Below, one piece after another: positions 13,293-20,685 of a stretch of DNA of 24,998 nt. The position numbers and the translations under genes were made by a program. The notes below the pieces were generated by a model that had not been told where the DNA came from, did not search any database, and saw nothing but the letters and a program-made list of their open reading frames with translations. Origin of the DNA: Candidatus Caldipriscus sp. T1.2 (GTDB lineage Bacteria > Hydrothermota > Hydrothermia > LBFQ01); the NCBI GenBank assembly GCA_000980735.1, contig LBFQ01000023.1, forward strand, positions 23,666-48,663, given 5' to 3'. Every line of letters begins with the position of its first letter. Position 1 is the stretch's first letter.

Positions 13293-16200
13293 ATCGGATA
13301 TTATAAGGGGGTAATTTGTATATTAGGGGGAGGATTAAAGTTGAGTATAATAGCCCAAAGATCATACCACCCATGAGGGCAACTGCCACAGGTTGTCTAT
13401 ACTCAAAACCCTCGCTTTTCAAGAATATTAGGGGTAAGAGCCCTATCAGGGAAGTTATGTTGGTTATAAATATGGGTCTGAGCCTTATTTTCGCAGCCTC
13501 CAGAATACCTACCCTTTTTGCCAAGTTGAGCATAACTATCCCGTTATTTACCACAACACCAAAGGATATCAAAATTCCCAGAAGGGAAACTATAGAAAGT
13601 GTCACGTTAAAAATATAAAGGAATAGAACGGAGCCCGAAAGGGAAAATATGGTGCTGAGAAAAATATAGTATGGTTCCCTTAAGGATTCAAATTGCAAAA
13701 CCATAACGGAGAAGATTAAAATTAGCGCAAGAATTCCAGCCAGGGTAAGTTGCTTTAACATTTCAAATAGTTCGTATATCTCGCCCGAAAGGGTGTACCC
13801 AAAGCCCTTTGGAAGCCTATAGCCCTTTAGGATATTCTGAATTTCAAGAGCTATCCTTAGAAGGTTTGGTGAAGTTCTATCCGCGGATACGGTTATAGAT
13901 GGTAGTCCGTTGTATCCAGTCATAACGGAAGGTACCTTCAGGGTTTCCGCCTTTAAGAAATCCCCCGCATAAAACCTTATTTTTCCAGATATCGGGAGAT
14001 AATTTATATCTCCATCGTATATTAGCTTTACGGGTAAATTCCCTACCTCAAGGGCGGAAATATCTGACTTTAAGATAAATATATCCTTTTCTATTTCCGA
14101 CATAGGAAGGGATGAAAGCTTGGCGAGCTCGTCAAACTTGTAAAGTACCACATCCTTTTTCGGGGGAAGCTCAACTACCACGTTTGTCAAACCCTTAACT
14201 TTTTTAAGATCTTCGGCGAATCTCCTTGCTATATTTTCCAAGATCTCCCTATCATCCCCCCAAAAGGTTATATAAACCGATTTCCCCTTTAAACCAAACA
14301 AAGTGATCCTCTCAACGGGAAGAAAACGAACTTTTGCACCCGGAAATTCCGGGAGATTTTCCCTTATTATCTCTTCAATCTCCCACTGAGCCCTTTTCCT
14401 CTTTGTTCTCTCTTTTAACCTTATAAAGGCTTGGCCCTTATAGGTTTCCGTTATCCCACCTCCATATGCAACTATTCCTTTTGGGACATCCTTTGGAGCA
14501 CTGACGAAAACCGCGTAGTTTTCTATCTCGGGGATCTTTGATAATAGGTTGCTTACGTTTCTCATATAAAGGGCGGTCTTTTCAAATGGGGTATTTGATG
14601 GGAGTTCTATGTCCAAAAATATAAAATTCGTATCAAGGCTCGGGATGAACTCTCCCCCTATCTTGAAGAGCAAAGTTAAGGGCAAAAGTAAAAGAACAAA
14701 GATGGGGAGGTGAAGTTTCCTTTTTTTAAGAAAAACCAATAGTTTTTTGTAATTTTCTCCAAACGCGAACGCTGAACCCCTCACACCCGCCAGAATGTAC
14801 TGGGCATAGGCTGGGGTTATCATCGTAGAGATCAATATGGTAGATGCAAGGGATGAAACAAAGGCTATTGCGACGTTCCTTGATATTTCCCCTATTGAAC
14901 CCGAGAGATATACGACCGGGGCAAATACTATAATACTGGTTATTGTCGAAGAAATTATCGGAACTATTACCTCCTTTGTCGCCTCCTTTGATGCGGTTCT
15001 TGGATCGTAGCCCGAGGATACGTACCTAAATATGTTTTCGCTTACTACTACCGCGTTATCCACGAGCATACCCACCGCAAGGGCTATACCCGCCAATGTC
15101 ATAGCGTTTAAACCATATCCGGCGAAATCCATAATAATGAGAGCTATAGAGAGGGATAGGGGCACAGATAAGGCTATTATTAGGGACAATCTTATGCTTT
15201 TCGTGAATAATATTACAACAATTATAGCCAAAATCCCACCTATTATGGCGGAGTTTATCGCCTCCTTAATCACCTTTTCTATTATGAAACCCTGATCCAT
15301 CGCTATCCAAAACTTTAACCTCCCATCCCTCCTTATTTCCTCAAGGATCTTTTTAAGGCTCTTTGAAACCTCATAAGCGTTTGCATCCGAAGTTTTAAAA
15401 ACCGGGGAAACCATAACGGGAAAACCGTTGTTCAACTGTAGAACCTCGTAATTTTCCCTTTCTACCTTTACTTCGGCAACTTCGTATAAAAATACCCCTC
15501 TATTTCCCCTCGCGCCTACTATAGTGTTTTCTATATCCCTGAGATCAACCTTCCCACTTCCCAAAACCTCCGATTTTTCTAAAGGGAAAGAAAACCTCTT
15601 TTCATAAAGGGCTCCAAAAATTTGGGTGGGCCTTATACCAAAGAATGCCAATTTTTCCGGATAAACCCTTATGGAGATCACATTCTCATAAGTTTTCAAT
15701 AGGGGAACGAGGGCTACACCCTGAAGGGTGGATACCCTATCCACCCATAGGCTTTTTACGAGTTCATCTTCCGAGAAGGTAACCGTCATAACGGGGAACA
15801 CGGAGGGATCAAAGGGTATGATGGATGGGGGGAGGGTTCCTTCGGGGAGCTTAACACTCCTTATCTTATCCGTCATATCCACAAAGGCTTTTGATAGGTT
15901 GGTATTAGGGTTGAAATGGACGGTTATTTGCGAGTACTCGTCAATGCTCCTTGAATATATTTCCCTTACACCGCTCAAATTTTTTAGAACCTTTTCCAGA
16001 GGTTTTGTTACGTTTGTTTCAACCTCGTAAACCGATGCTCCGGGATATGCGGTTATTACAGTAAATGTGGGGAGGGATATTCTTGGGAAAAGCTCAAATT
16101 TTAGCCTTCTAATGGAATAAATGCTCGTTGAGATCAGGGCAAAAAACAAAACTCCAACGCTTACTGGATGTTCCACCGCCCAATCAATAAGCCTTTTCAA
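13273..16200 (-). CDS. RND-superfamily efflux transporter, inner-membrane permease (HAE1/AcrB-like)
   Basis: This 975-residue permease has the duplicated RND plan. TM1 is at about 14-32, a first porter/docking loop runs to about 310, TM2-6 to about 480, TM7 is near 492-512, a second large loop follows, and TM8-12 lie at about 820-965. Family marks include FPRISLPTFTVITAYPGASV, EVETNVTKPLEKVL, the TM4 motif LAVGMLVDNAVVVSENIF, and SFGVVVNNGIVMLNLAKR in TM10. The usual Asp-Asp pair in TM4 is Asp-Asn here, leaving one proton-relay acid. It is slightly shorter than typical HAE1 proteins, mainly in the first porter loop. The start is TTG at 16200 because a stop lies just upstream. No fusion protein or TolC-like gene accompanies it in this window. 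Substrate unknown. Confidence 0.9.
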   Translation of the reverse strand: MKRLIDWAVEHPVSVGVLFFALISTSIYSIRRLKFELFPRISLPTFTVITAYPGASVYEVETNVTKPLEKVLKNLSGVREIYSRSIDEYSQITVHFNPNTNLSKAFVDMTDKIRSVKLPEGTLPPSIIPFDPSVFPVMTVTFSEDELVKSLWVDRVSTLQGVALVPLLKTYENVISIRVYPEKLAFFGIRPTQIFGALYEKRFSFPLEKSEVLGSGKVDLRDIENTIVGARGNRGVFLYEVAEVKVERENYEVLQLNNGFPVMVSPVFKTSDANAYEVSKSLKKILEEIRRDGRLKFWIAMDQGFIIEKVIKEAINSAIIGGILAIIVVILFTKSIRLSLIIALSVPLSLSIALIIMDFAGYGLNAMTLAGIALAVGMLVDNAVVVSENIFRYVSSGYDPRTASKEATKEVIVPIISSTITSIIVFAPVVYLSGSIGEISRNVAIAFVSSLASTILISTMITPAYAQYILAGVRGSAFAFGENYKKLLVFLKKRKLHLPIFVLLLLPLTLLFKIGGEFIPSLDTNFIFLDIELPSNTPFEKTALYMRNVSNLLSKIPEIENYAVFVSAPKDVPKGIVAYGGGITETYKGQAFIRLKERTKRKRAQWEIEEIIRENLPEFPGAKVRFLPVERITLFGLKGKSVYITFWGDDREILENIARRFAEDLKKVKGLTNVVVELPPKKDVVLYKFDELAKLSSLPMSEIEKDIFILKSDISALEVGNLPVKLIYDGDINYLPISGKIRFYAGDFLKAETLKVPSVMTGYNGLPSITVSADRTSPNLLRIALEIQNILKGYRLPKGFGYTLSGEIYELFEMLKQLTLAGILALILIFSVMVLQFESLREPYYIFLSTIFSLSGSVLFLYIFNVTLSIVSLLGILISFGVVVNNGIVMLNLAKRVGILEAAKIRLRPIFITNITSLIGLLPLIFLKSEGFEYRQPVAVALMGGMIFGLLYSTLILPLIYKLPPYNIRYGRDPS
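13300..13305 (-). promoter_or_regulatory. Putative -10 element (TATAAT) for leaderless exbB transcript
   Basis: A perfect TATAAT in the context CCCTTATAATATCCGAT, ending 7 nt before the exbB ATG. It lies inside the 3' end of the RND gene. No Shine-Dalgarno site and no clear -35 hexamer are visible. Confidence 0.6.
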
Positions 16201-16215
16201 GCTTAAAATTTATGG
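16201..16215. promoter_or_regulatory. Compact divergent promoter between RND transporter and epimerase genes
   Basis: Only 15 bp separate the two start codons. The gap holds TAAAATTTA (16204-16212), which is an odd palindrome. On the plus strand TAAAAT (16204-16209) ends 6 nt before the ATG at 16216. On the minus strand TAAATT (16212-16207) ends 6 nt before the TTG at 16200. Neither gene has a Shine-Dalgarno site, so both transcripts are probably leaderless and driven by overlapping -10 elements. Confidence 0.6.
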
Positions 16216-16611
16216 ATGAAAATATCGCATATAGCCATCGTGGTAAAACCCGAGGATTATGAACAAACCCTTGATAAGTTCAAGAAGATCCTAAAAACAA
16301 ACTTTTACGAGAAGGTTTTGGAAGATCAGAAGATAAAAACCGCGATTTTTAGGATAGAGAACTCCTCCGTAGAGATAATAACTCCCATAGAAAAGGGTTC
16401 AACGGTTGGTAAATTTTTAGAAAAGAGGGGAGGGGGCTTGCACCATATAGCCTTGCAGGTTGATGAGGTGAGGGGGGAGGTTGAGAGGTTGAAGAATGAG
16501 GGTTTTGTATTTGCGGTGGAGGATATGGAGGGGGTGAGGGGAAAGGTAGCCTTCATTCATCCAAAGTACGCGGGAGGGGTTTTGATAGAGCTGGTGGAGG
16601 AGGAATATTGA
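16216..16611 (+). CDS. mce: Methylmalonyl-CoA epimerase-like VOC-superfamily protein
   Basis: This 131-residue protein is a complete vicinal-oxygen-chelate fold. Family metal ligands are visible as His5 (KISHIAIVV), Glu53 (SSVEIITPI), His76/His77 (GGGLHHIALQVDEV) and Glu125 (GGVLIELVEE). The GxGLHHIA block and ending ViELvE are typical of methylmalonyl-CoA epimerase, which interconverts the R and S forms in propionate metabolism. The mutase genes are not in this window, so another VOC activity remains possible. It is the first gene of the plus-strand run. Its ATG has no ribosome binding site, and TAAAAT ends 6 nt before it. Its stop overlaps the TTG start of the next gene. Confidence 0.85.
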   Translation: MKISHIAIVVKPEDYEQTLDKFKKILKTNFYEKVLEDQKIKTAIFRIENSSVEIITPIEKGSTVGKFLEKRGGGLHHIALQVDEVRGEVERLKNEGFVFAVEDMEGVRGKVAFIHPKYAGGVLIELVEEEY

Positions 16612-17417
16612 GGCGGATTTTATTAATTTTCCTTTTGCTTTCCTGTAAATACAAATTACCTGAAAGTAGGGTTGGGGATTACGTTTGGTTTGGGGAAATC
16701 TGGACGGATACCTTGGATACCTCAATTGTTTATTTTGATACGGTTTATTCTGGTTCGGATAAGCTCGGATACGGTATGAGAGGGGGTGTGGTATGGTTCG
16801 TGGTTGGAGATACTTCCGATACCGCATGCTCAAGGGACTTTAGGGATAGCAAGGTTTATCAGTTCAAACAAAGTGAGGAGTTTGATAAACAATACAGATA
16901 CACCTTCTTCAACTGGGACGATAGCATCAACGATAGGGTATTTAAGGAGGGAAGGGTATATAAATTTTGCGCCGCGAATTTAATAAACGGGGTGGCAAGG
17001 GAAACTTTAAAGCTAAATGGGGTATTCCCATCAAAACCTAGATTTAGCTTAATCCGAGACACTCTCTATTTCCCAAATTCCGACACCTTTCGGATAGACC
17101 AACTACCAGATACTTTGTATGTTGGGAGAACATACACCATAGTGTGGGATAGAGGGTACAGGGCGAACTACTATATGGTAAGGCTGGTAGGAAGGGATAC
17201 CTCGGCGGGATACTATTACTGTTATAAGGAGATCCTTGATACCACACCTAAGGTTTCGTTTAGGATCCCGGAAAGCTCTGTTGATTGTTATTACGATGTG
17301 GGACCGATAAATTTGGAGGTTGTGAATGTGAATAGGGTCATATTCGATTGGGGTTATGCCTTCGGTGAGTTCAGGTTCATGAGTAGGATAACAAAAAAGG
17401 TTCTGGTAAGGCCTTAA
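16608..17417 (+). CDS. Predicted lipoprotein of unknown function
   Basis: This 269-residue protein begins with a short lipoprotein signal (MRRILLIFLLLSC, Cys13). The remainder is Tyr/Asp-rich beta sequence with several YxDTVY/DTLYV-type strands. Residues of about 170-265 (PDTLYVGRTYTIVWDRGYRA, then VRPs at the end) suggest an Ig-like or fibronectin-like domain. The family is not recognised. The start is TTG, overlapping the epimerase stop (TTGA) with a GGAGGAGG site 5 nt upstream, so translation is coupled to the epimerase although the functions look unrelated. It likely sits in the outer or inner membrane facing the periplasm. Confidence 0.8.
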   Translation: MRRILLIFLLLSCKYKLPESRVGDYVWFGEIWTDTLDTSIVYFDTVYSGSDKLGYGMRGGVVWFVVGDTSDTACSRDFRDSKVYQFKQSEEFDKQYRYTFFNWDDSINDRVFKEGRVYKFCAANLINGVARETLKLNGVFPSKPRFSLIRDTLYFPNSDTFRIDQLPDTLYVGRTYTIVWDRGYRANYYMVRLVGRDTSAGYYYCYKEILDTTPKVSFRIPESSVDCYYDVGPINLEVVNVNRVIFDWGYAFGEFRFMSRITKKVLVRP

Positions 17418-17420
17418 AAT
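17415..17420 (+). promoter_or_regulatory. Putative -10 element (TAAAAT), leaderless start of the barrel/TPR gene
   Basis: TAAAAT in the context GCCTTAAAATATCCACA, ending 7 nt before the ATG at 17428. There is no Shine-Dalgarno site, and the element overlaps the stop of the preceding lipoprotein gene. Confidence 0.55.
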
Positions 17421-17427
17421 ATCCACA

Positions 17428-18255
17428 ATGTTCCCTTTCGCGGGTTTTAACCTTTTCCCATCCCTAAATCTAATAACAGGCTTTTTTAATCCAAAACCCG
17501 GTGCCTTCTTTCAGTACAACACGGAAAGGATAAACACATTCTTTTACTTAAACTCTTCCCAGAGGTTTTACGCTGTAAATTTCAAAATTTATCAGGGATT
17601 AATTGGTTTGGGGGTGGATAATTTAGACCCGTTTTTGGGTTTGGGGGGATACTCGGAAAACTTCTGGATATTTTCCGCGGTAAGCACAAAAGGGTTTTAT
17701 CTAAACGGGAATTTAAGATATAAAAGTTTTCTTGGGGGGATGGGTTTCTCCTTCGGAAAGAACTCAGATTATTACCTTAAACTTGCTGTGGGGTATTCCT
17801 TTAAGGGTCTTGATTTGGGTTTAACCTTTGATACCCTTCCGGGTACCTTTCTTGGATACAGGTGGAGAAACCTTTATATTTTTTCCCATTTGGGGTTTTC
17901 GGAGAGCCCAAAATTTGAATTAACACTATCCTTAATACTGAAACCGGAAAATAAGGGGGATACGGTTAGAATAGAGGTGCCAATTTACATTCAGGTACCT
18001 GTGATAGTGAGGGATACGGTTTATGTTGGGGGTAGAAGAGTAGAGGCTGTAAGGAAGGAAAGCGATACATTACGAACTCCTAAAGCGGATCCAAGGGTGG
18101 TTGAAAACCTTTATTTAAAGGGGCTTGAGGCATATCAAAAGGGGAATTATGCGGAAGCTCTCTTCTTTTTCCAAGAGGTCCTAAAGCTTGATCCCAAAAA
18201 CGAGAAGGCGCTTAAAGCGGTGGAAAGGATAAGGAAGATCTTGGAGGAGAGGTGA
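17428..18255 (+). CDS. Beta-barrel-like protein with C-terminal TPR segment
   Basis: This 275-residue protein has two parts. Residues 1-190 are short alternating amphipathic strands rich in Phe/Tyr/Gly (FFYLNSSQRFYAVNFKIYQG, LGLGGYSENFWIFSAV) and resemble a PorV/PorQ-type barrel fragment. After a linker (RIEVPIYIQVPVIVRDTVYV), residues of about 225-265 form one clear tetratricopeptide repeat (LYLKGLEAYQKGNYAEALFF, VLKLDPKNEKALKAVERI). The N-terminus MFPFAGFNLFPSLNLITGFF is hydrophobic but has no basic residue or cleavage site, and a stop upstream rules out a longer start. It is followed by the amidase with a 4-nt overlap. Joining a barrel to a single TPR suggests an envelope linker, which is inference. 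Confidence 0.75.
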   Translation: MFPFAGFNLFPSLNLITGFFNPKPGAFFQYNTERINTFFYLNSSQRFYAVNFKIYQGLIGLGVDNLDPFLGLGGYSENFWIFSAVSTKGFYLNGNLRYKSFLGGMGFSFGKNSDYYLKLAVGYSFKGLDLGLTFDTLPGTFLGYRWRNLYIFSHLGFSESPKFELTLSLILKPENKGDTVRIEVPIYIQVPVIVRDTVYVGGRRVEAVRKESDTLRTPKADPRVVENLYLKGLEAYQKGNYAEALFFFQEVLKLDPKNEKALKAVERIRKILEER

Positions 18256-19229
18256 GGATCCTGATAGACCCTGGGCATGGGGGGGAAAGCTTAGGAACCA
18301 CGAAGGGTAGATTTCCAGAAAAGGATATAAATCTGAAATTAGCCCTAATTTTATACGAAAACCTGAAGGGAAACTTTGAGGTATCTCTAACCAGGCACAA
18401 CGATATTTATCTTTCCCTGAAAGATAGGTTAAAAATCGTAGATAAGCTTAAGCCCGAAATTTTCTTAAGTTTGCACCACAATGCGAGCGAGGAAGAAACG
18501 CCGTTTTATTCGGAGATATATACATCTTGGACAACGGTATCACCCTCTTACGATCTTGCTTACGAGATCATAGGAGAGCTCTTGAGGAGGTTCCCCAATA
18601 GGGAATTCAGAGTTTTACCATCAAAATTCACGGTTTTGAAGGGGAAGGCGAAAATAAAGCTCCTTACCGAACTATTTTTTGCGGAAGAGGTGGATGAAAA
18701 TTTGATAATTGAGGAGGCTGAAATTTTAAAAAATGCAATATTTGAAATTTCTAAGAAAACCTTCGCAAAGGATAGGGATATATATAGGTCCTTCGGGAAG
18801 TATTCGCAACCGAGGGGGTACTTGACGACGAATTTCGGTAAGGTGATAAAAAACCCTAAAAAGGGAGATTGGGCGGTGGTTTTGGGGGACGGAAGGCTAT
18901 TTTGGGATGCGGTGGAAATAATTAACAGGATAGGGGGGAGGCTTTACCACTTTGGTATGAGCGTCCAACCTTCCCAGTTTCACACCGCAATGAAAATTTC
19001 AAGGACAAATTATAAAAAAATAATATTTCTAAGATACGGGGAGCCTTACGTGAGGTTTTACCATACGAGTGCGGAGAGCGGAAGGTTTGCGGAGGATCTC
19101 GCAAGGGCATTAAATTATCCACTGGGTTTCTCAAGTAGTTTTATATGCATACATCCAGATGGAATCAGGGTTGAGCTGATATCTAAAGTTTTGGATGAAA
19201 AAGTAGCGGATATTTTGGCAGGTTTATAA
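18252..19229 (+). CDS. N-acetylmuramoyl-L-alanine amidase (Amidase_3 family) with extra C-terminal domain
   Basis: This 325-residue protein carries a zinc amidase domain at about 1-160. Zinc ligands are His9 (ILIDPGHGG), Glu23 (RFPEKDINL) and His75 (FLSLHHNA), and the catalytic Glu140 lies in LLTELFFAEE, which replaces the usual LvEtGFlsN. It would cleave the amide between MurNAc and the stem peptide. Residues of about 170-325 are an added domain that I do not recognise, though parts resemble a second, degenerate amidase half. No signal peptide is present: the protein starts directly with the first strand, and the GTG start overlaps the previous stop with GGAGGA upstream. It may therefore act on cytoplasmic muropeptides or be exported otherwise. 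Confidence 0.85.
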   Translation: MRILIDPGHGGESLGTTKGRFPEKDINLKLALILYENLKGNFEVSLTRHNDIYLSLKDRLKIVDKLKPEIFLSLHHNASEEETPFYSEIYTSWTTVSPSYDLAYEIIGELLRRFPNREFRVLPSKFTVLKGKAKIKLLTELFFAEEVDENLIIEEAEILKNAIFEISKKTFAKDRDIYRSFGKYSQPRGYLTTNFGKVIKNPKKGDWAVVLGDGRLFWDAVEIINRIGGRLYHFGMSVQPSQFHTAMKISRTNYKKIIFLRYGEPYVRFYHTSAESGRFAEDLARALNYPLGFSSSFICIHPDGIRVELISKVLDEKVADILAGL

Positions 19230-19230
19230 T
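19225..19230 (+). promoter_or_regulatory. Putative -10 element (TATAAT), leaderless start of the CoA-binding protein gene
   Basis: A perfect TATAAT that also contains the amidase stop codon. It ends 8 nt before the ATG at 19239, and no Shine-Dalgarno site is present. Confidence 0.55.
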
Positions 19231-19238
19231 AACACCTT

Positions 19239-19679
19239 ATGATTCAGAACCCGAGCGATGAGGTAATAAAGGAGCTTTTTTTGAAATACAGGAATATAGC
19301 GGTTGTGGGGTTTTCAAAGGATCCGAACAAACCTGCCCACAAGGTCCCAAGGTTCTTTATAGGAAAGAGGTACGATATAATCCCGGTAAATCCGACGGTT
19401 GATGAGATTTTGGGTAGGAAGGCTTATAAAACCGTAAGCGAGATACCCGAACCGATAGATTGGGTGGATGTTTTCAGGCCAAGTGAGGCTATACCCGAGG
19501 TGGTTAAAGATGTTTTGAAAAGGATTGAGGAGAGGGGGGATGTTAAAGTTTTTTGGCTACAGGAGGGGATAAAGAACGATGAGGCGGTAAAACCCCTTTT
19601 GGATCGTGGCATAATAGTGGTTCAGGATAGGTGTATGTATAAGGAATATATGAGGTTAATAGAGGGTGTTAAAGTTTGA
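19239..19679 (+). CDS. CoA-binding domain protein (YccU/CoA_binding_2 family)
   Basis: This 146-residue protein is a single Rossmann-like CoA-binding domain of the stand-alone family. Marks are NIAVVGFSKDPNKPAHKVPR, YDIIPVNPTVDEILG, DWVDVFRPSEAIPEV, VFWLQEGIKNDEA and VVQDRCMYKEYMRL, all in the expected order and the length is normal. Members resemble the N-terminal domain of succinyl-CoA synthetase alpha and bind CoA; the physiological role is not settled. The neighbouring epimerase also handles a CoA ester, but the intervening genes are unrelated. The gene overlaps the phosphoribosyltransferase by 14 nt. Confidence 0.9.
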   Translation: MIQNPSDEVIKELFLKYRNIAVVGFSKDPNKPAHKVPRFFIGKRYDIIPVNPTVDEILGRKAYKTVSEIPEPIDWVDVFRPSEAIPEVVKDVLKRIEERGDVKVFWLQEGIKNDEAVKPLLDRGIIVVQDRCMYKEYMRLIEGVKV

Positions 19680-20298
19680 GGATAGAAAGGATGCAGCTTT
19701 AAAGCTTTGCGAGAGGTTGAAGGAAGAAGGTATTTCGGGTGATCTGATAGTTGGGATATTAAGGGGTGGGAGTTATATGGCGAAGATTGTGGGGGAGTGC
19801 TTGGGTATGGCATGGGGGGTGTTGCCCGTAAAGAAGATATCTCCCCCGGAATCGCCGGAATCGGGATTTGGTGCGGTGGCATATGATGGTACAAACGTCT
19901 ACGATGAGGAATATGCTCGGCTACTGGGCCTTGACGAGGAGGAAATTAAAGAAATATTAAAAGTTAAGGTTTCTGAAGCTAAGGTTTTGTACGAAAAATA
20001 CAAAAACTTTATTCCCGAAGATTTTTGGGGGAAAAAAGTTATCCTGATTGATGATGGTATGGCAACGGGATATACGGTAATAGCGGGGGCGAAGTTCGTA
20101 AGGGAGAGAAAACCGAAGGGTTTGATCCTTGCAATACCCGTCTGTTCGGAATTTGCTTATAACTTGGTAAAGGAATTCTTTGATAAGATTATATGTTTGG
20201 AGGTAGTAAGGAGCATATTTTTTGCGGTTGGAATGTTTTACGAAGATTTTAGACAGATCTCGGATGAAGAGCTGATTGAGTTTTTAACCAATCATTAA
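19666..20298 (+). CDS. Phosphoribosyltransferase-family protein
   Basis: This 210-residue protein has a type I phosphoribosyltransferase fold. The PRPP-binding loop is VILIDDGMATGYT (residues 125-137) with its acidic pair Asp129-Asp130. The pyrophosphate loop is GILRGGSYMA (30-39). An insertion of about 45 residues (68-115), rich in Glu/Lys and including the Asp-Glu-Glu stretch before helix IKEILKV, resembles the stand-alone proteins annotated simply as phosphoribosyltransferases rather than a defined purine or pyrimidine enzyme. The substrate base is not evident. The start is GTG at 19666, inside the end of the CoA-binding gene, since no better start lies downstream before the first strand. 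Confidence 0.88.
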   Translation: MLKFEDRKDAALKLCERLKEEGISGDLIVGILRGGSYMAKIVGECLGMAWGVLPVKKISPPESPESGFGAVAYDGTNVYDEEYARLLGLDEEEIKEILKVKVSEAKVLYEKYKNFIPEDFWGKKVILIDDGMATGYTVIAGAKFVRERKPKGLILAIPVCSEFAYNLVKEFFDKIICLEVVRSIFFAVGMFYEDFRQISDEELIEFLTNH

Positions 20299-20336
20299 CG
20301 ATAAAAAACTCCTCTTTTCAACCCCTCTTTCCCCCT

Positions 20337-20342
20337 TAAAAT
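20337..20342 (+). promoter_or_regulatory. Putative -10 element (TAAAAT), leaderless start of the Bor-like lipoprotein gene
   Basis: TAAAAT in CCCTTAAAATATTC, ending 8 nt before the ATG at 20351. TTTTCA at 20315-20320 is a possible -35 with a 16-bp spacer. No Shine-Dalgarno site is present in the 52-nt gap after the phosphoribosyltransferase. Confidence 0.55.
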
Positions 20343-20350
20343 ATTCGGTT

Positions 20351-20680
20351 ATGAAAAGGGGAATTTTTGCGCTTTTGCTTGCATCCTTGCTTTTTGGAAG
20401 CTGTGCGACGATAGTTTACGAAGCTCCCGCCAATAAGAACCTCAAGATGGCCACCCAGGTGGAAGTACCACCCATAAAGATAAAGAAAAAAGTTTGGTAC
20501 ATCCTTTGGGGTCTGGTTCCCATATCCTCAAACTCCACGGCGGATATGGTAGGGCTTTGCAATGAAATGGTTAAGGTCAAAAGCTACTATGGGATAGACG
20601 ATTTACTCATAAATACGGTATCCGAATGGTTAATTTTGGGTTTCGTACAGACCATGACCGTAGAGATACAATGCAAGTGA
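20351..20680 (+). CDS. Small Bor-like lipoprotein
   Basis: This 109-residue protein has a lipoprotein signal ending LLFGSC (Cys18). The mature part has the layout of Bor-type lipoproteins: a strand with KKKVWYILWGLVPISSN, a middle Cys segment (ADMVGLCNEMVKVKSYYG), a hydrophobic turn (TVSEWLILGFVQ) and a final strand ending VEIQC. In enteric phage and plasmids Bor is an outer-membrane lipoprotein linked to serum resistance. Outside that group its role is unknown, and nothing here suggests a phage origin. The assignment rests on pattern only. It is the last plus-strand gene, ending 5 bp from the stop of the convergent solute-binding gene. Confidence 0.75.
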   Translation: MKRGIFALLLASLLFGSCATIVYEAPANKNLKMATQVEVPPIKIKKKVWYILWGLVPISSNSTADMVGLCNEMVKVKSYYGIDDLLINTVSEWLILGFVQTMTVEIQCK

Positions 20681-20685
20681 AGTTC

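Noticed and set aside
16417..16833. Open frames on the minus strand opposite the epimerase and lipoprotein genes
   Set aside because: They lack family resemblance, start signals and plausible composition, and they oppose genes with clear domains. The same applies to the plus-strand frames opposite the RND gene (for example 15728-16030).
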